From the NCBI GenBank assembly GCA_933228895.1, contig OW121848.1, forward strand, positions 140,820,615 to 140,884,614: a stretch of DNA of 64,000 bases, written 5' to 3'. Origin of the DNA: Platycnemis pennipes. Its lineage: Eukaryota; Arthropoda; Insecta; Odonata; Platycnemididae. Position 1 is the first letter of the stretch; every line of letters begins with the position of its first letter. Both the position numbers and the translations under genes were made by a program. Below the pieces are notes generated by a model. It ran no database searches and was not told where the DNA came from. It saw only the letters and a list, made by a program, of their open reading frames with translations. Below, piece after piece: positions 12,301 through 27,300 of this stretch.

Positions 12301-15300
12301 AAAGTAATACTATCATACCATTAATTTAATATAAAAATCTTAAGTGTACATTAAATTAGGGTAACAGATCCTTCTTTTGCCTTTTTACTATTGGTAAATC
12401 TAACACCAACTAATCTAGAGGCACACTGCTTGAGATTGGTGATTTATAGTGTTTGATGAAATTTAAAGATTGGTTCCACATTTTACTTTCCTACATGCAA
12501 TTACAAAATATAACAATAATGTTATTGCATTCATTATGATGACCTTGACCCCCATTGGATTTCTAAATTAAACAATACATGAACCAAAATTGGTACGGAT
12601 GCTTTTGTGATGATTAATGCTGGCTTTTGTTTATTTACAAGAGTCTTTTCCGCATTGATTCATTTTGAGGAGTACAGTTTCACTGACGTTCCACCTAGCG
12701 TCTTCAGGTCTGAAGTGAGCTGCAGAGATTCTTGATCATTATATATATACCGCTTGGGCTACTAAGGGGCATGCTGATTGGACTGAAGGACCATTGGACT
12801 TGATTGTTGAGTGGGCATTTGAATGCTGACAAGAAAGGATATCCATCTTCCCTGTTTTCTGGTTTCTTAGCTATTTTGATTGCCTCTCATATCAGCCGAT
12901 GGAAATATCAGCGCATTCCAATCCACCAAAAAAAATTAGTTTAGATTAAAAATACCCAGAAAGGGTCAATTTTCTTTCCGCAACACACACACATATGTAG
13001 TGTATGTATAAATATAGAACTCAGGAATTTAAGCATCCTACATAAAAATGTGTTAAAACATAAATAAATGAGATGGGTTGAATAGCAGATTCTCGAATTC
13101 GAATTACAAATTTGAATATTAAATCATGACTCAAGTATCTCGAATTTCAAATACTAGAACTGCAATTGATATGCAAAATGTTATTCTGCAAAATTAATTT
13201 GTTGCCTCTTGAAGTAAAAAGCTACAAGTAGATTAAACTAATAATATTAATTCTGGTTTTAAAATGTCAAATATATGATAAAATATTTTTTCTGCCAATT
13301 ATGGATTGTTGACTACATTAACTTAAGACTTAAAAAGTGAGCAGAAAGTGTTAACACCATGTTCTGTCCGGTTTTGAATTTATATGATCTAGTTCATCAA
13401 CAAGACAAAAAAATGCAATTAGCATAATTATTCGAGACCTTTAATTCTTTTAGCATAATTATTCGAAGTCTCGAATATGGAATACTTTCTAGTATTCGTG
13501 GGTAGCATTCACAATTCTCTAGATAAAATGCTTCATTACCTCCACTTTCATGGTGGTGAAAAAGGAATAATTCCACCAGATTTTGCATTTATCATTATCC
13601 ACCAGACTCAATATCTCTAGGGACTTGGACTTGAGATACATGGAGTATAGAAGGCAAATGTCAGCTCCATCTTTAGCCCATTCTGTTACATGTTTTGCAA
13701 ATTTCTGTTACAACTCTCCAAGGGTTTTGTGTGCAGAAATGGGAGATTAGTGAAAGTATCATGTAAATGTAGTTACCAAGAATGTATTTTCTGATTACTT
13801 TGGTCCAATAAAAATATAATTATTATTATTACAGCTTGATGGCTGAAGAACACCGATGATAGGTAACACATTTCATGATCACAAAACAGATCGAACAACT
13901 GAAAATCATTGACAACCTATACCACATTAACTATCAAGGACCAATCACATTCCTTCCCCCTGCATAAAAAAAACATAAATTGATGTAGGGAAAACAAATT
14001 TTCAGATATAATTGTAGCAGATGAGAACTAACAGCAATAAGTAGTGGTCATTTAGGGGAGAAAACTGACAGCTTAGGTCTTTTGGACAAGGATTGGTGGG
14101 ATTTTGGGTAGAGAGATGAATTTTTCAGAGAACGGAGAAAATATATACTATTGAATTAACTAAATTAATTAACAAATTTTTTTCAAGTTTGATGTGGTGG
14201 AGTTTAAATTCAAAGAAAGAGGATGAGTTCTTTTAAGTTTTCCATTTATGGGTAGGTACTTTATTATATGACCAGTTTCAATGCTTTACAAGCACCTTGA
14301 AAATGATGTAAAGCATCTAAACCATTCATGTTATGATGCACTCATAAGTGGAAAACTGAAAAGAATTCTCTCTTTCACAGACATGTTGTGATGGCTAGGG
14401 CCCATCCTGTTTTCCCTTTACCCCCCCCCCCCCCCCTCCCCTGTACCTTTCATTTCCTTCCATCGGCCTCTCCTGGATAGGATGGCTGATCCACCCATGG
14501 TTTTTTTTTATTAGTGAAAGGATGGCAACCAAAGCCAAGGCCGCCCTCCAAAATGAGTGAGGTGAATATTCAAGTGTACAGGTGGGAGTGTTGATCAAGA
14601 GGTTAAATTTTAGGCATATGCGCCCCCTCCCAATACCCATTTCACTCCCCCCACTCCCCTGTGCCTCCCATCTGGTGTGCATGAAAGGCAGTGAGTGGAG
14701 GAAGCCATGAGATGTATACAGTGGATTTGCACAGGGAGATTCATAAGGGGAATTCACAATGGGGGATTCGCAAAGAGATATTCACAAGGCCGACAGAGTT
14801 GGACAGGAGTTCAGAATCAGAGTCATTGATTAGGTCAGTAAGATTATTCAGGCTGATACGACTGAGGTCGAGGGAGACCGAGTCCGAACACGGATTAAGG
14901 AAAATAGATTCCCAGGTGGAAGCATTGCCGAGCAATAGAGACAGAGCAAGGTGCTTCTGGGGAGTCCAAGCACCAGGTTCAGGGATTCCACGGCTGCACA
15001 CCTTTGGCATCAAGGCTGTTTGAGTCAGTGTCCGCTGTCTTCTTCCTCAAAGATGGAGGTCCCGCATCTTAGAGAAGTGCCAGTGCCCAGCCAATTGCAG
15101 AAGGGCCAGAGTCATCATATTGGTCAGCAGACATTTAAGGTCGTCTTCGGCACAACCCAAAATCCAGTACTCCCTCTTCTTGTTTAAGCCCCAAAAGACC
15201 TCATCACATCTCCCCTCTTGTAACTCGGCAGTGTCATGCCGGGATTGAACTTGGTGTCTTGCCCCCCCACCCTTCATTTTTGTGGGGAACCAAGAGTCAA

Positions 15301-18300
15301 TGATGAGTCAATGAGCCAAGTCATGATACGGACTTATAATTACCTCCAGCTTAAATGCTGGTTTCACATCCACAAGATAATCTCCCCCCCTTGAAGTATG
15401 TAATGTAATTTAACTTAGCCAAGAAAGTGAATAATTGTATTTTTGCTTGTGATCTAAGAGAAATTCTGTGCAATTGTGGTTCTATCACTTGGTTCATAAG
15501 GATTATTCTTTTATTTCATCTCACTGCCATCCTAATTATCCCTTTCCATCATTCGTTTTGTAAGGGTTTGTGTATTTTTAATAATGAAGGGTGATCATGT
15601 GTAACATGTGCATTTTTGGCATGGAATGTACGTATGACTGATGCCAATTGAGAGTAAGCCTTTCTTGTTTTGTTGCTAGCTGAAATTTTTTCCTGGAACC
15701 CATTCCTACCTGATCGTGTCAACCTTGTCATCGTCTCACTCCTGTGCTACAAGCTGCTTAATAAATGAAGTGGTCGTTGACCCCCCACATGAACTGGCCC
15801 ATTTTTAGTGTAAATTTAAAGTAATTTGTCTGGAGGTGGAGAGTTGGCCATGCAAGCCTCACAGCAGGAGAGGGACATAAAGGTCTATTTAATGTGGACA
15901 GCTACCCTGGTCTCTATCTGGGCAGCTGGGACCATTACAATATACAGTAAAACTCGCTTAAAATGAATTTTAAGGGACCAGACTTTCATTTTGTTATATA
16001 CAGGATTTCATTACATCCAAACTACAGTATATTTTGCTGTGCACGTCGTAGAAACACAGGCTTATTTTGTCATTAATAGTCTGTGTTAATGGAACAGATC
16101 CTTAACAATTTATCATGCCCCCCACTCCCCTGGCAGGGCAACCTTTCTTATTTAACCTAATATTGCTTACACATATGTAATTGTTTTTACTCATACTAGC
16201 TCATCATTCACAATAAATAGCACTAGTCTGTACCTAAGTTATGGTTCATAACGAATAACAATTTTAAATATCATTGACATCTTCGGGTGTAAGAGTGCCT
16301 TGCTATGATCTGTTTGGTAATAAATATTTACATAAACTTCCCTGTTGACTCACACCATCACCATATCTTCAGTGAAGCGCCTTTAACATTTTACACACAT
16401 GGACTATGGCATTGGAAATCCAAATGTGAGGTTTACAGGTTCCGCTTGCTACATGAAATTTAAAATGCTGTATCTAACAGTTAAGTAAAGAACTATGTCC
16501 TACCACTCCTGTTCCATATTTTTGATGTGAATTGATAGAAAGAAATGAAAGACCATGTTATGAAACTCGAGATGTCAGACCATTTTAGTTTGATGCATCA
16601 TGATGAAACAAGTCATTTACTTGGTGAGAAAGACAGGGGGCAAGGAAGAGGGAAAGTTCTTTCGACGACTCCAAGCAATCAGCATGTTTCACACAAAGTA
16701 ATCAAGGTACAGCACATTACTTTCTCTTATGCTAAACACGATACCGCCATTAATTAAGGCATTGTACCTTCATGTTCTCAACAATGGATATGAAGTTACA
16801 ATCACAGCAAAATAATCTAAACCTACAACTTGCAAGCAGTGGGGTTTAAACCATCTGGCTCACTAATGAACCAATCAGTCTTTAACCTTCTCCCTCTTAA
16901 GTCAGTCAAAACCGGCCGTGGGGCGTTCTCTGCCTTCTCGCCAAATTTAAATACCCAGTATCCTCAACATTCAGCCTATTAATTCCCCAGTGGCACCAGC
17001 AGTGCTCCAAAGTTCACATCTCTAAATATAATCTATAAATTCTGGAACCCTTTTGTAAAATTTATGACAGATTTTTATTAAAAATAGATTATTAAAACTA
17101 ATACACATACCTCCAGGTTCATAGCTTATGGTTTATGGCTGGCCTCCATTTCTTTAATGACTTATCTGAGGTACTAACATCCTACTTCACACAAGATAAA
17201 TCACATTGAAGACATTTCTAAGAGGTCTCTACACTCCTTACAGCTCTTGAATTCCTTTTTTGAGCACTATAGCAAGCACACACTCTGACGTGATGTTTTA
17301 TATATTGTTGCATCCTTTAAAAGCAACCATCGCTTCATCTACATCTAACTCACGACCTGGCTGGTATTTTGTATTGAACGTATCCAAAACGTCTAGTATA
17401 GCTCTCACCTTTTGAAGTATATCGAAACCAACATAACTTTCCTTCTTCTCTTTGATGATATCACTTACATGAAAATATTTTGTCATGCCTGTATACCTAT
17501 TGTAAGTCATGGATTGTCGAATCAGGTGACAATCTATTTCCTGACTTCTCCAGGAGTCTTCACTTTCTGGCAGTTCAAAAACCCCATGTATACCAAGACA
17601 CCCAAATATGCCCCAATTCCCTCATCCGTAACCTCAACCCAATGCCTATCTATTTTTCCTGCTGGTCATTGGCAATATTCTGCGTATATATTAACATTTC
17701 CTACTATTCTGTTAAAAAAATCTTCACCTCTTAACATACATTTCAAATAATCTAATTCATTTGATCCTACGGGTAAGTTGTATTTTGGCCCCCTTCCTCC
17801 AACAAAAGCACATGGAACCTCATATTGCAATGAATATTCCCATTTAGGGTGGAGGGATTTATCACCTGTCTTATCACTGACACTGGGAGTATCATTCTCT
17901 TCTATATTACTGTCACTAGAACTGGTACGTTCAAGCAATTCCTCCACTCATCTGAAGAGCTTGGAGACTGTATCACTAAGGTAATCATCTCAATCCACTT
18001 CTCTCACTACATCATCTGCACTCAAAGAAGCCATGGTCAGAACTGAGGGGCATTTCGAAGGAGTTTCTTGCTCTGAAATTATCTGCATTTTCAACAAACA
18101 CCAGATAAGGAAAATGTATGTTTAGCAATGACAAATCCTCGGGGCCACACAGCTTTAAGAGATTGAACAAAATCACGCATTTCTAGAGACAACTTGGGTC
18201 TGTTTCTTTAAAGTATACCATTTGAGTCTCTCTCTCCCCTACAATAATGCTCCCTTGCACAGACCTCACAGGTCAAGGGAACTGGAGGTCTTATGACCTA

Positions 18301-21300
18301 AGGAGCCATCACTTAGTGCCTCACTCCAAAATGGGCATGAGAAAGGGTTTGGCGGGCTAAAAGAGTTTTTATTTTTTTGCATGTCTCTTTGAGCGTGATG
18401 TAGGAATGGACGTATTCTTAGAAAAACAAATGCTCTCTAGAGGAGGCGAAAGCATGGAAGGACCGAAAGAAGGCTCTTCACAAGCCAATCCACCATCAGC
18501 CAATGGGCTGCCTAAACAAGCCATAGCAAGTGTCGTGTTTTTATCTTCTATTCTTGCGTCACAAAGTGTCCCATTCATTAATTCAAGAAACCATGGCTTA
18601 TCCCCTCTCAGTGAACAAGCCCTCCTCAGAAATGACTCTAGAATCTTCTTTCATTACTTTGCTGGCAATATTATGCTATCCCAAAGACTCATTAGGCCTT
18701 CGAGATCTTGTGGGTGTTGTGACAGATATTATGAGGTTCTGTTTCATCTCAGAGGAACTAAGGATAAGAGAGATGCATGTATTAGCGACGATACACACTT
18801 TCAAACTGAAACAATCACATAAGGCTCAAAAGATTGCTCTTAGTATATCAGAGCCATATGGCTGGTTTTGACTGACTTAGAAGGGAGAGGTTTAAAAAAC
18901 AACGGCAGGTTTCAGCGGACTTCGGAGGGAGAGTGAATTGAGGCATTTAAACTTTGATAGGGAGAGGGTTTGCTGGAGTGCTGGGCTTTACTTAAATGTA
19001 GATGGTGATTCTTTGTTCTTTGCAAAAATGCTCATAGGTTGTGAGTAAGATTACCACTGAGCTGGCGCATCTTCCTCCCTCTAGAAATTTATGTAGCAAA
19101 ACGTTATGACTCAAGACTCCAGGATATCAACCTGGGAGTGGTTATTGTTCACAACTGCTGTGATAGTTCACAAGAATGTCTTTGGTTCAGGCTGGAAGTG
19201 AAGTTTAAAAAATAAAACTTAAAAAAATTTCCATCTATCGATATGACGATAAAAATTCTTAACAACGTGGACAATAGTTCTAACCTTTCAAAAAAGCATA
19301 TAGCAGAGAAATACAGTAAAATCTCGATACTATGAAGTCAGCGGGACTGGAATATTGGCACTTCATAGTTTAGAACTACGTAATTTTGAACATTTTCAAT
19401 TGTTGAAATTAAAATTAGAAAATTTAAATCGTTAAAAAATTTGATCTTTGTTTTCTCTAACTTTTGTTGCCTCGACGAAATTGTATAAGTTTTTTAGTTA
19501 TTTTTCGTGAAAGCATTCTTAAAAGATACCTTTGTATACACTGTATCACATGTATTAAAAACCGTAAAATAAATACCTACTTGTATTTCCTACGTAAATG
19601 GTTTAAATTCGGCGATCACCATGCTGGCAAAATTTCGTCCCAGCATCAAAAATGCATATAAAACATAAGTTGAACATTTTGTAATTAGAATTTTATTTTC
19701 GGAATGCACAGTCAGTAGAGACAAGCAACTTGTACGGACGCTAAAAATAGACATTTGCTTCCAACATATACGCAGTTATGATGGCAGTTGGCCCAACCAT
19801 GCTTTAGCTGCCCACTATCGCCCAATCATAGCTTAAAAAAAAAGCATGGAACTATGCCCGTTACCAGAAAATAATCATTCACAGGTTATCATTTGTGGCA
19901 TCTTCCGTATCATCAGCTGAATAAATGATCTTGGGGGAATATTGTTTCATTTCTACTACTAAGACGTTGATGACAAATTGGGCATGATTGGGCATATTTT
20001 TCGCATCATCTCCTAAAGGATTATATGACGGAGTTTGGGTATACTGCGTGTGGGGGAAAAGGGAGAGGGCAGATCAGAGTTGCGGTCGTATCTTTATCTG
20101 TCTTGCTGAGCTTGGAGGGGGGAGGGGAAAAGTGGAGAGGAGGTGGGGGAATGGCATCGCAGTACGTCTGTGACGTTCCTTCCTCTTCTTCTGGGCAACC
20201 CTGGGGGTCGCGGACAGGTGGTTAACTGGAACTGCTTCGAGTGCTGAGTGGGATGGGAAGTGTCAGGGATGCGTCGTCCTTAGCTTACAGGTAAGTCTTG
20301 GAGGGATATGGGAGGGGAAGGGATGGTCTAGAGGAGTCAGAGTGCGAGAGGAAGGGTCGAAGACCCTCCCGAAAACAAAGGATGCCGCATCCCTGATCCT
20401 CCCCATTCCACTCAGCACCTGAAGTGGTTCCAATCAGCCACCCAGGGTTGCCCCGAAGAAGAAGGAACGTCACAGACGTTCCATGACACCATCCACCAAC
20501 CCCCTCCACACTTTACCCCTCCCGCCCTTCACTCAGCAAGACAGATATAGATACGCCCGCAACAGGGACCTTCCTTCTCCCCAACCGGACCCTTTTCCCC
20601 ACATGCACCGTAAACCCAAACTCCCCGGCTGTCATTATCCTTACCCCCACCAACACAACCCGCACAAATTTCCTAAAGGCATCACCCACCCTCACTCACC
20701 CCATCCACGCTCACAATATAAACGCTGGTAAAACCCGTTTCTGTACACTTGAAAATGTTCTGGTAACAACGAAACAAGTAGTTTCTGACAAATAAAGTTC
20801 TTAGCGGAAACGTTGCAATGTCTTCTATTGTTAATTCCACCACATCACGCCTGGAACAATACTTTTCATCCCTTAAGTTTACGAGGACTGCTGCCCAGGA
20901 AATGCCTTCGCTTTCAGTGACGGCAATCAATTTTTGTGAAAATCACAATTCACACAACTGGACTCAACACTTCACCCTAAGATGTTGCGACGAGACAAAA
21001 CGAAGGTCGCAGCAAAGAAAATCAATGTGGAAAACCTAGTTTCTCTTTCTATTCCCCCGAAAGCAAAATATACTTCTCCAGCTGGAAACTTGCTCCTCTT
21101 TCAGGGATTAGGAAGCCATGCGTTTCTCAACCAAAAGTGCGTAATCCCGTGATAAGTCCAAGTGGGGACATTGAAACCTATGGTGGGGGTTGTCTGGGCG
21201 GAGAAGTTGGGACATGAAATGGAATGGGAAATGAAAAACGCAAGAGCTAAAATTATGTATACTTACCGATCCATCGTAAGTAATACCGCACCAGCTCCTG

Positions 21301-24300
21301 ACAAAACCGGAATTTAAAATTTTGAATAATTCCTATGTCTAAAGGTTGAAACTTGCTGGTTGTGTTCAGGGGCAGGTAAATAACGTGTTCCAAATATGCC
21401 ATTATTTTCCCGTTAAGAGTATTTTTTCCAATTTTTTTTCAAATTCTATTTTTACACGGGGGTGTGTGGTACACGAGAATATACGGTAATAAAGCTATTA
21501 CTCAGATTGTATTAAAATTTCTTTTTTCTCAAAATGCTCTGCTATCATTTATTAGACGTCAAAGTTACATATGGCGCTAAGAAATGGTACCATTTTTTAC
21601 TGCATCACCAAAAATATTTCAAAATTTATTTTTAAAAATTAGTATCCCCATTGGTAGAATAGAAAACAATATTATCTAAATGAGGTTACAACTATGTGAA
21701 ATTCAAATGAACGATTTCAGAGTTAATATTTAAACTCGAGTCTATAAGAGTTTGGTACGGAGTGCCTCTTTACGGAGAGCTGAGTTAGGAGAGCTCGCCG
21801 TAAAGGACGAGGTAGGATTCACGGAGAATTTGAACTGACATAATTCCAGGCGCAAGGTAGCGAGCATGGTATGTGCCGTCACACGTAAGCTTTAATTAAA
21901 AGAGAACCGAGGACATTAAGAAAATGCTGGGAACAGGAAAAACAAAAAATAGCCAGGATAAATAATGGCATTAACTACGATTTCCACATTACTAAAGGTC
22001 GAAATAATGTGCGGAGTTGCATGCAGAAAATGGTGGGGAGAGACTGGCATATGTGGGTGATGAATGCACTACTAATTCACGCATTTCTTTGTGATGCACC
22101 ATAATCGGCAAAACTGATTTCTTAGGTGTCTACGCTGGCAAAAATAGTTTTTCGCCAAGGTTTGTAAAAACGAATTCCATTTTTACCTGGGTAGTTCGTA
22201 ATTTAGAAAAATTCGTATTTTCAATAACTTCATATTTTCAAATATTGCCATGTATTTACTATAGGCTTTCGTCGGGACCGGCTGTTTTGCTTCGTATAAT
22301 TGAATTTTTGTGTTATCATGCTTCGTATTATCGAGATTTTACTGTATAACATGTCATCTTCTACACTCTGTACTGGTTCAGCTCAAAGACATGCCATTAA
22401 AAAAGCTGCAGTTGAGCATAACCTAAAAAGTAGGAAATTAAAACAGCAAAGAATGAGGAATTAGAGGACATGAGTTTTATCCATGAACCACGAAGAATGG
22501 TTTTATCTAGCCAGAGCTAACGAATTACATCTTAGCGGCCAGTGCCTTAAAGAAGAAACGGAATAAGCGTGGAATCTAAAGCTGTTAATCAAATATCTAT
22601 AGATATGATTGATATCAAATATCCAGGATGAGGAACATCTGCCAGTGACTCTAGCAGAGGATATGGAAGCACTGGAAATGTTCCGGCAATACATGTAACT
22701 GATGAACATGGGTGAGGAAGTGCTTAGGATGATTCACCACCTTGAAAATGCTTTCTATGTAGCATCACACACTGCAAAATGCCAATCAACAATCGACTTT
22801 TTTTTTGCTTTGTTTGAAAGTTTGAATTTAATGAAAAATGTAATGGAGATGCTAAACTAGTTAGATATTTTCAAGTAAATAATTTCATAGTGTAGGTTTT
22901 TTACATTTAGTTTTTATATTTAGATTTTTGCAGCATGTTGTTGCACTCATTTCTGTCCACTTAGTTAATAAGATTAATTTAGTTTGCGTATGTTAAAATT
23001 ATGAAAAATATTTCACAGACCATTACAGAGTTTCAATGAAGAGTTTGCCAATGTATTGAACACTGAAGGCAGGATTTGCCGAGGAGTTGTATTGCTGCAC
23101 GTAGTCACCTTGAGGGAGGCTATGCATGAGAACACCTTAAAGTGAGGAAGGGGCAGTTAGATTGCAGAGATGGAGATAAATTCGTTTTGAAAGAGGTAAT
23201 AATTCGCCAAGGAACCAAAGAATAGTTCCCTGTAGCTGGAATTATGTATCGTCCATACTCATTAATGAGGGATATTTAACATCTGCGATCATAGGAGAGT
23301 CCAAGGGACTGAGAATTTACCTCGTTATAGGCAGGATTTTGTTACATGTGAGATCGTTATAAACGAGTTTAACTGTATTAAATTTTAACTTGGAGTAACT
23401 GCATTAAAAAGGGAAATAAGAAAACTTGATAGGATTCCACAAACAAATTATTTTACTCACTGACCAAGATTTTGATTTGAACAACCTTGAGAATGATGGT
23501 ATACATCACCACCTCTGTGGAAGTATTAAAAAATTTGACTGGAATTTTACCAAGTTTTCTTATTTACCTTAGGATGGAGGATGCACGAAGATAAACCCAG
23601 TGTTGGCATTATTAGCCTACTCTCATGGAAAGGCACCAAGGTCCATGGTTAAAGGTTCAAACCAATGTATAGGATCCTACACTCAAAGTGCTCTTCATAG
23701 AGGACTCTGGTTGGTACTGGTACATCAATAAAAACCTCTCTCACCTCCAGGTTTGAACACTGGCTCTTGGGATGGGAGGTCAGTACTCAGCCACTGCACC
23801 AACCCAATTCCACTAATAATAATGGGGATAAATCAATAACCTTAAGTTTGCCATGATTACAGACACCTATTAATGTGTGTACAAATGCAGCAAAATACAG
23901 GCAGCATATAAATACGCACCTGCTAATATCATTGTTGCTGACATACAACTTTTGTAAGTCTGGAATTTCTTCAAAACCACAAAGCTGCTTGATGTGATTC
24001 CGTCTTAAATTTAGTTCCTTCAAAGAATGTAACCCTTGCAAACATGACTTTTCAATGCGATGGATTTGATTGCTAGCCAAATTAAGTACTTTCAGCACAT
24101 GAAGATTAGCCAGCCCATCTAATTCACAAATTTGATTTCCGTGAAGATCCAATACTTCCAACTTTTTAAGAAGATCCAGGCCATCTAATTGTTGTATCCT
24201 AAAATAAAAAAATTAGGCAACTCATTCTAATCTTGTTAAATACATTCAAACACAAAAGGATGATTTACCCTTAAGAAAAATTGCACCCAAAAACAGATCA

Positions 24301-27300
24301 ATAACTGATGAATTACTGGTAAATAACTGATGAATAGTTTATCAGTTTTTTTAAATGCTTGCCAGTTACTGGTAAGAAAATTTACCAGTTGCTGGTGAGA
24401 ATATTTACCAGTTAATGGTGAAAATTCACCATAAACTTATCACCTCTCAACAAAATAGAAATAGAAATAAAGGTCGATAGTAGATGTTGCATGTGTATAC
24501 ATTGCATGTTATCACTAGTACAGTAGAAACTCGAAATTACGAAGTCGACGGGACCGGAAAAATCGGCACTTCGTAATATCAAATTTCGTATCAACGAGTA
24601 TCTTTCAAAAACATCGCAATGAAGCTCTTTGTCGTTTCCTTAAATTAAGATGAACTCTCGCGACGTACTTGCATGATTTACGAAGTTACAATTCATAAAA
24701 GTATACTTAAATGTGTGTTCATGCCCACAAGGTGCAAACAGTTTAACGCAACTAATTTGTCGGAGGTTGATTCTTCCCATTTTCGGGATTTCCACCACAT
24801 CGTTCCATCTTTTCACGGCGGAAATGCCGAAACTCGGAAGAATTAAACTCCCATCTAAGCCCCGCGGAAATTTACATCGCGACAACTAACTCTCCGTTCT
24901 TTTTTTCCAATGAAGGCAATGAAGCGTCTTTTGCCCAATTTTTTGTGCAGTTTGGAATAAGCCTATGAAGCTTCATAGCGCATTTTTCTATATTATTTCC
25001 TAACTGGAGAACTCTTTAACTGAAGCGTGAGCGATGTTCAATCATTAGTAATACTGATTGATGCATACAATAAGGAAGTGTGCGACTTGCGCGATCATTG
25101 GCACCCGATATTGAAATTAGAGGAATAAAATTTCGTTAGAAGATGGTCCTTTCTCCGCGTCAGGCATAATATATGTATCTACCTACGTTAAGCTAAGACA
25201 GTGAAAATAAGATTCTCTCGCGGATGCTATGCGATGGATACACGTTATGTATTTTGTATAAATAATGCTAAGCCCATTAATTTCCCGAAATAACAATCGT
25301 TTTTCTCCCTTGGATTCAGCTTATTTGTGCGTGGTTATTTCCGAGATGATAGAGCTGAAAGAAGAGCTTATAGAAGAGTCCAGCTGTGTACCTCCTTTCA
25401 AAAGTAGGGTGTACAAGCCACGCACTTCAACGGTGAAGGTTGATAGTTCCTTTTACACTTCATCGGCTACTAACGATGCTAACATTACAAAGCAATAATT
25501 TTCGTTTTTCACTCTACTACACGAAAGCTTCAGTTGTGGTTCTATTCAGATTAGGTCTGCCTGCCTGCTCTTCATTCATTATATCTCATAATTCTTTTAA
25601 ACATTCGCTATTGAATTGAAATGTAGGATATTTTTGCTAATCGTTTTTCCTTTGCTTACGATCAAGCAAGGAGACTTGCGTCCAAGCATTGCAGCTCCAG
25701 GTCAGGCCACGCATCAAGCTGGAAGATGCCTTCTTTCCCTCCTTTCCCCCTCGCTCTGGGTGGGGATTACTCCATTCGCCCGCTTACAAAAACAGCTGCG
25801 AGGCCCATGGTCTCGTAGTATCTTACGTCTGTTGTGAGGGTGATCCACCTGGGATTCAAGGCCAAGGGCTGCGCGGGAAGACGACCACGAATGAATCATC
25901 AGCTTCACGCCGAATAGTCGCATCTTATCTTCCTCCTCCCTTACCTCAATTTGCTGCGTCGGCGGAGAGGGAAGACATGACTGGCGAGTTGAGCATTTAC
26001 CATGAATCAAGATATGCCCGCAAAACAATATTTACGCTGAGTTAGACCCATCGGCGTGCACAGATTCCTGCAAAGTCAGCGTGGGGCATCTCATGCTAGC
26101 CTAGCGTTGAGGGGGTGGGACGGAGGGGCACTCGAAGGGGCCTGATATCCCGGAGGGCGGGCATGGGGGGGGGAGGGGGGGCTTGGGTGTGAGGGGGATG
26201 GCTCGTGCCCACTCATAGAGCGGGAAGGGGGGACACGGAGGGTCACTTGAAGGCCATTGTGGGAGGGATAGGTTAGCCGCAAGTGAGAGAGAAAGGTGAT
26301 GGGGGAGAGTATGCCGAGGTTTTGGAGCAAAGTAGAAGGAGAGCTGGGTGAATTTTCCTGGTGGGGACTGCCTAGTGATCTCTCTTTTAGGATATTTCTT
26401 CGATCGCTATGTTGGAGTGAAAGGGGAAGAGGGTACACCATTTTCCGATATAAATGTATATATGGGTGCTTGAGCGTTTTTTCCCATTGATTTTGCATGC
26501 GCCCAGAACTAGTCTTCCTTTAGAATTAATGTGCGTTAAACTAAATGGCCCTATGAACCATGCGAACTCATACTTTCTCTGATTTTCTTTGCTGTTGGCG
26601 GTGGAAGAATGGAAGGGAAATGCGTATGAAGAGCCTTGCTCGATGACTACATCAAAACGCTCAATGAGGACGGTAAATTAAACATGAGTCCTTCGATGAT
26701 AACTATTGCCAGCCGGAATAATTATGCCGTCGAGCAAGGTTGAGTGTAATCAGTCTGAAATAGTGAGAAGAAAAAAATCTTCCTTGGGTTATATTCACGA
26801 CTGAATCTACCGCTCGAACAACATAGCACCATCTCCGATACATGTCATAGTTATTGCAAACGCGCAGCAAACGATTTCTATACCAGGAATATTCATCATG
26901 GATTTATGTTTGGGAAAACTGGTAACAAAAAATGCCAGGGATCATGAGAGGAAAATGCTGGTTGTAGCAATTAGTCTCTCGCCGGCGAGTATATCCGTAC
27001 ACGACTACTTTACATTTTTTTACTCGTTGGCAACTCTGTGGACTCGTGGTAACAGAGCAAAACGTATTTTTTGTCCGATTGGTTCCATATTTTATGAACT
27101 ACGATACCTACGATTCAAAGTCGTCCTTAAGGTCTGGTTTCACTGGGGCGTCCAGCGGCCACGTCCAACTGTCGCGTCTGGACGTCGCGGCTAGACGACG
27201 CGGCCGGGTGGTTTCATTCAGGCGTCTACATCCTGTTTCCGCGGCTGGGCGATGTGGGAGAATGTGTATTTAGTTAAATTACAAATTTACGTTTTCTTTA

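Noticed and set aside
12640..12720. Reverse-strand CTGAAGACGC...GTGAAAC resembling a hammerhead ribozyme core of Penelope-like elements
   Set aside because: CTGAAGA matches the CUGANGA core, but the potential stem GACG/CGTC uses core bases and does not place GAAA correctly; no RT or GIY-YIG sequence is near.
13080..13510. TTCGAA-rich interval with TAGCATAATTATTCGA occurring twice, as a possible MITE
   Set aside because: Terminal inversion is weak and no target duplication could be seen.
14395..15277. Overlapping frames near the C-run at 14421-14436
   Set aside because: Low-complexity translations; lie inside an LRRC49 intron with no matching splice sites.
25714..26498. Several 100-135 codon frames in the GC-rich interior of pogo-like element 3
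   Set aside because: Proline/serine-rich or repetitive translations on both strands, no splice-compatible partner exons, no known motif.
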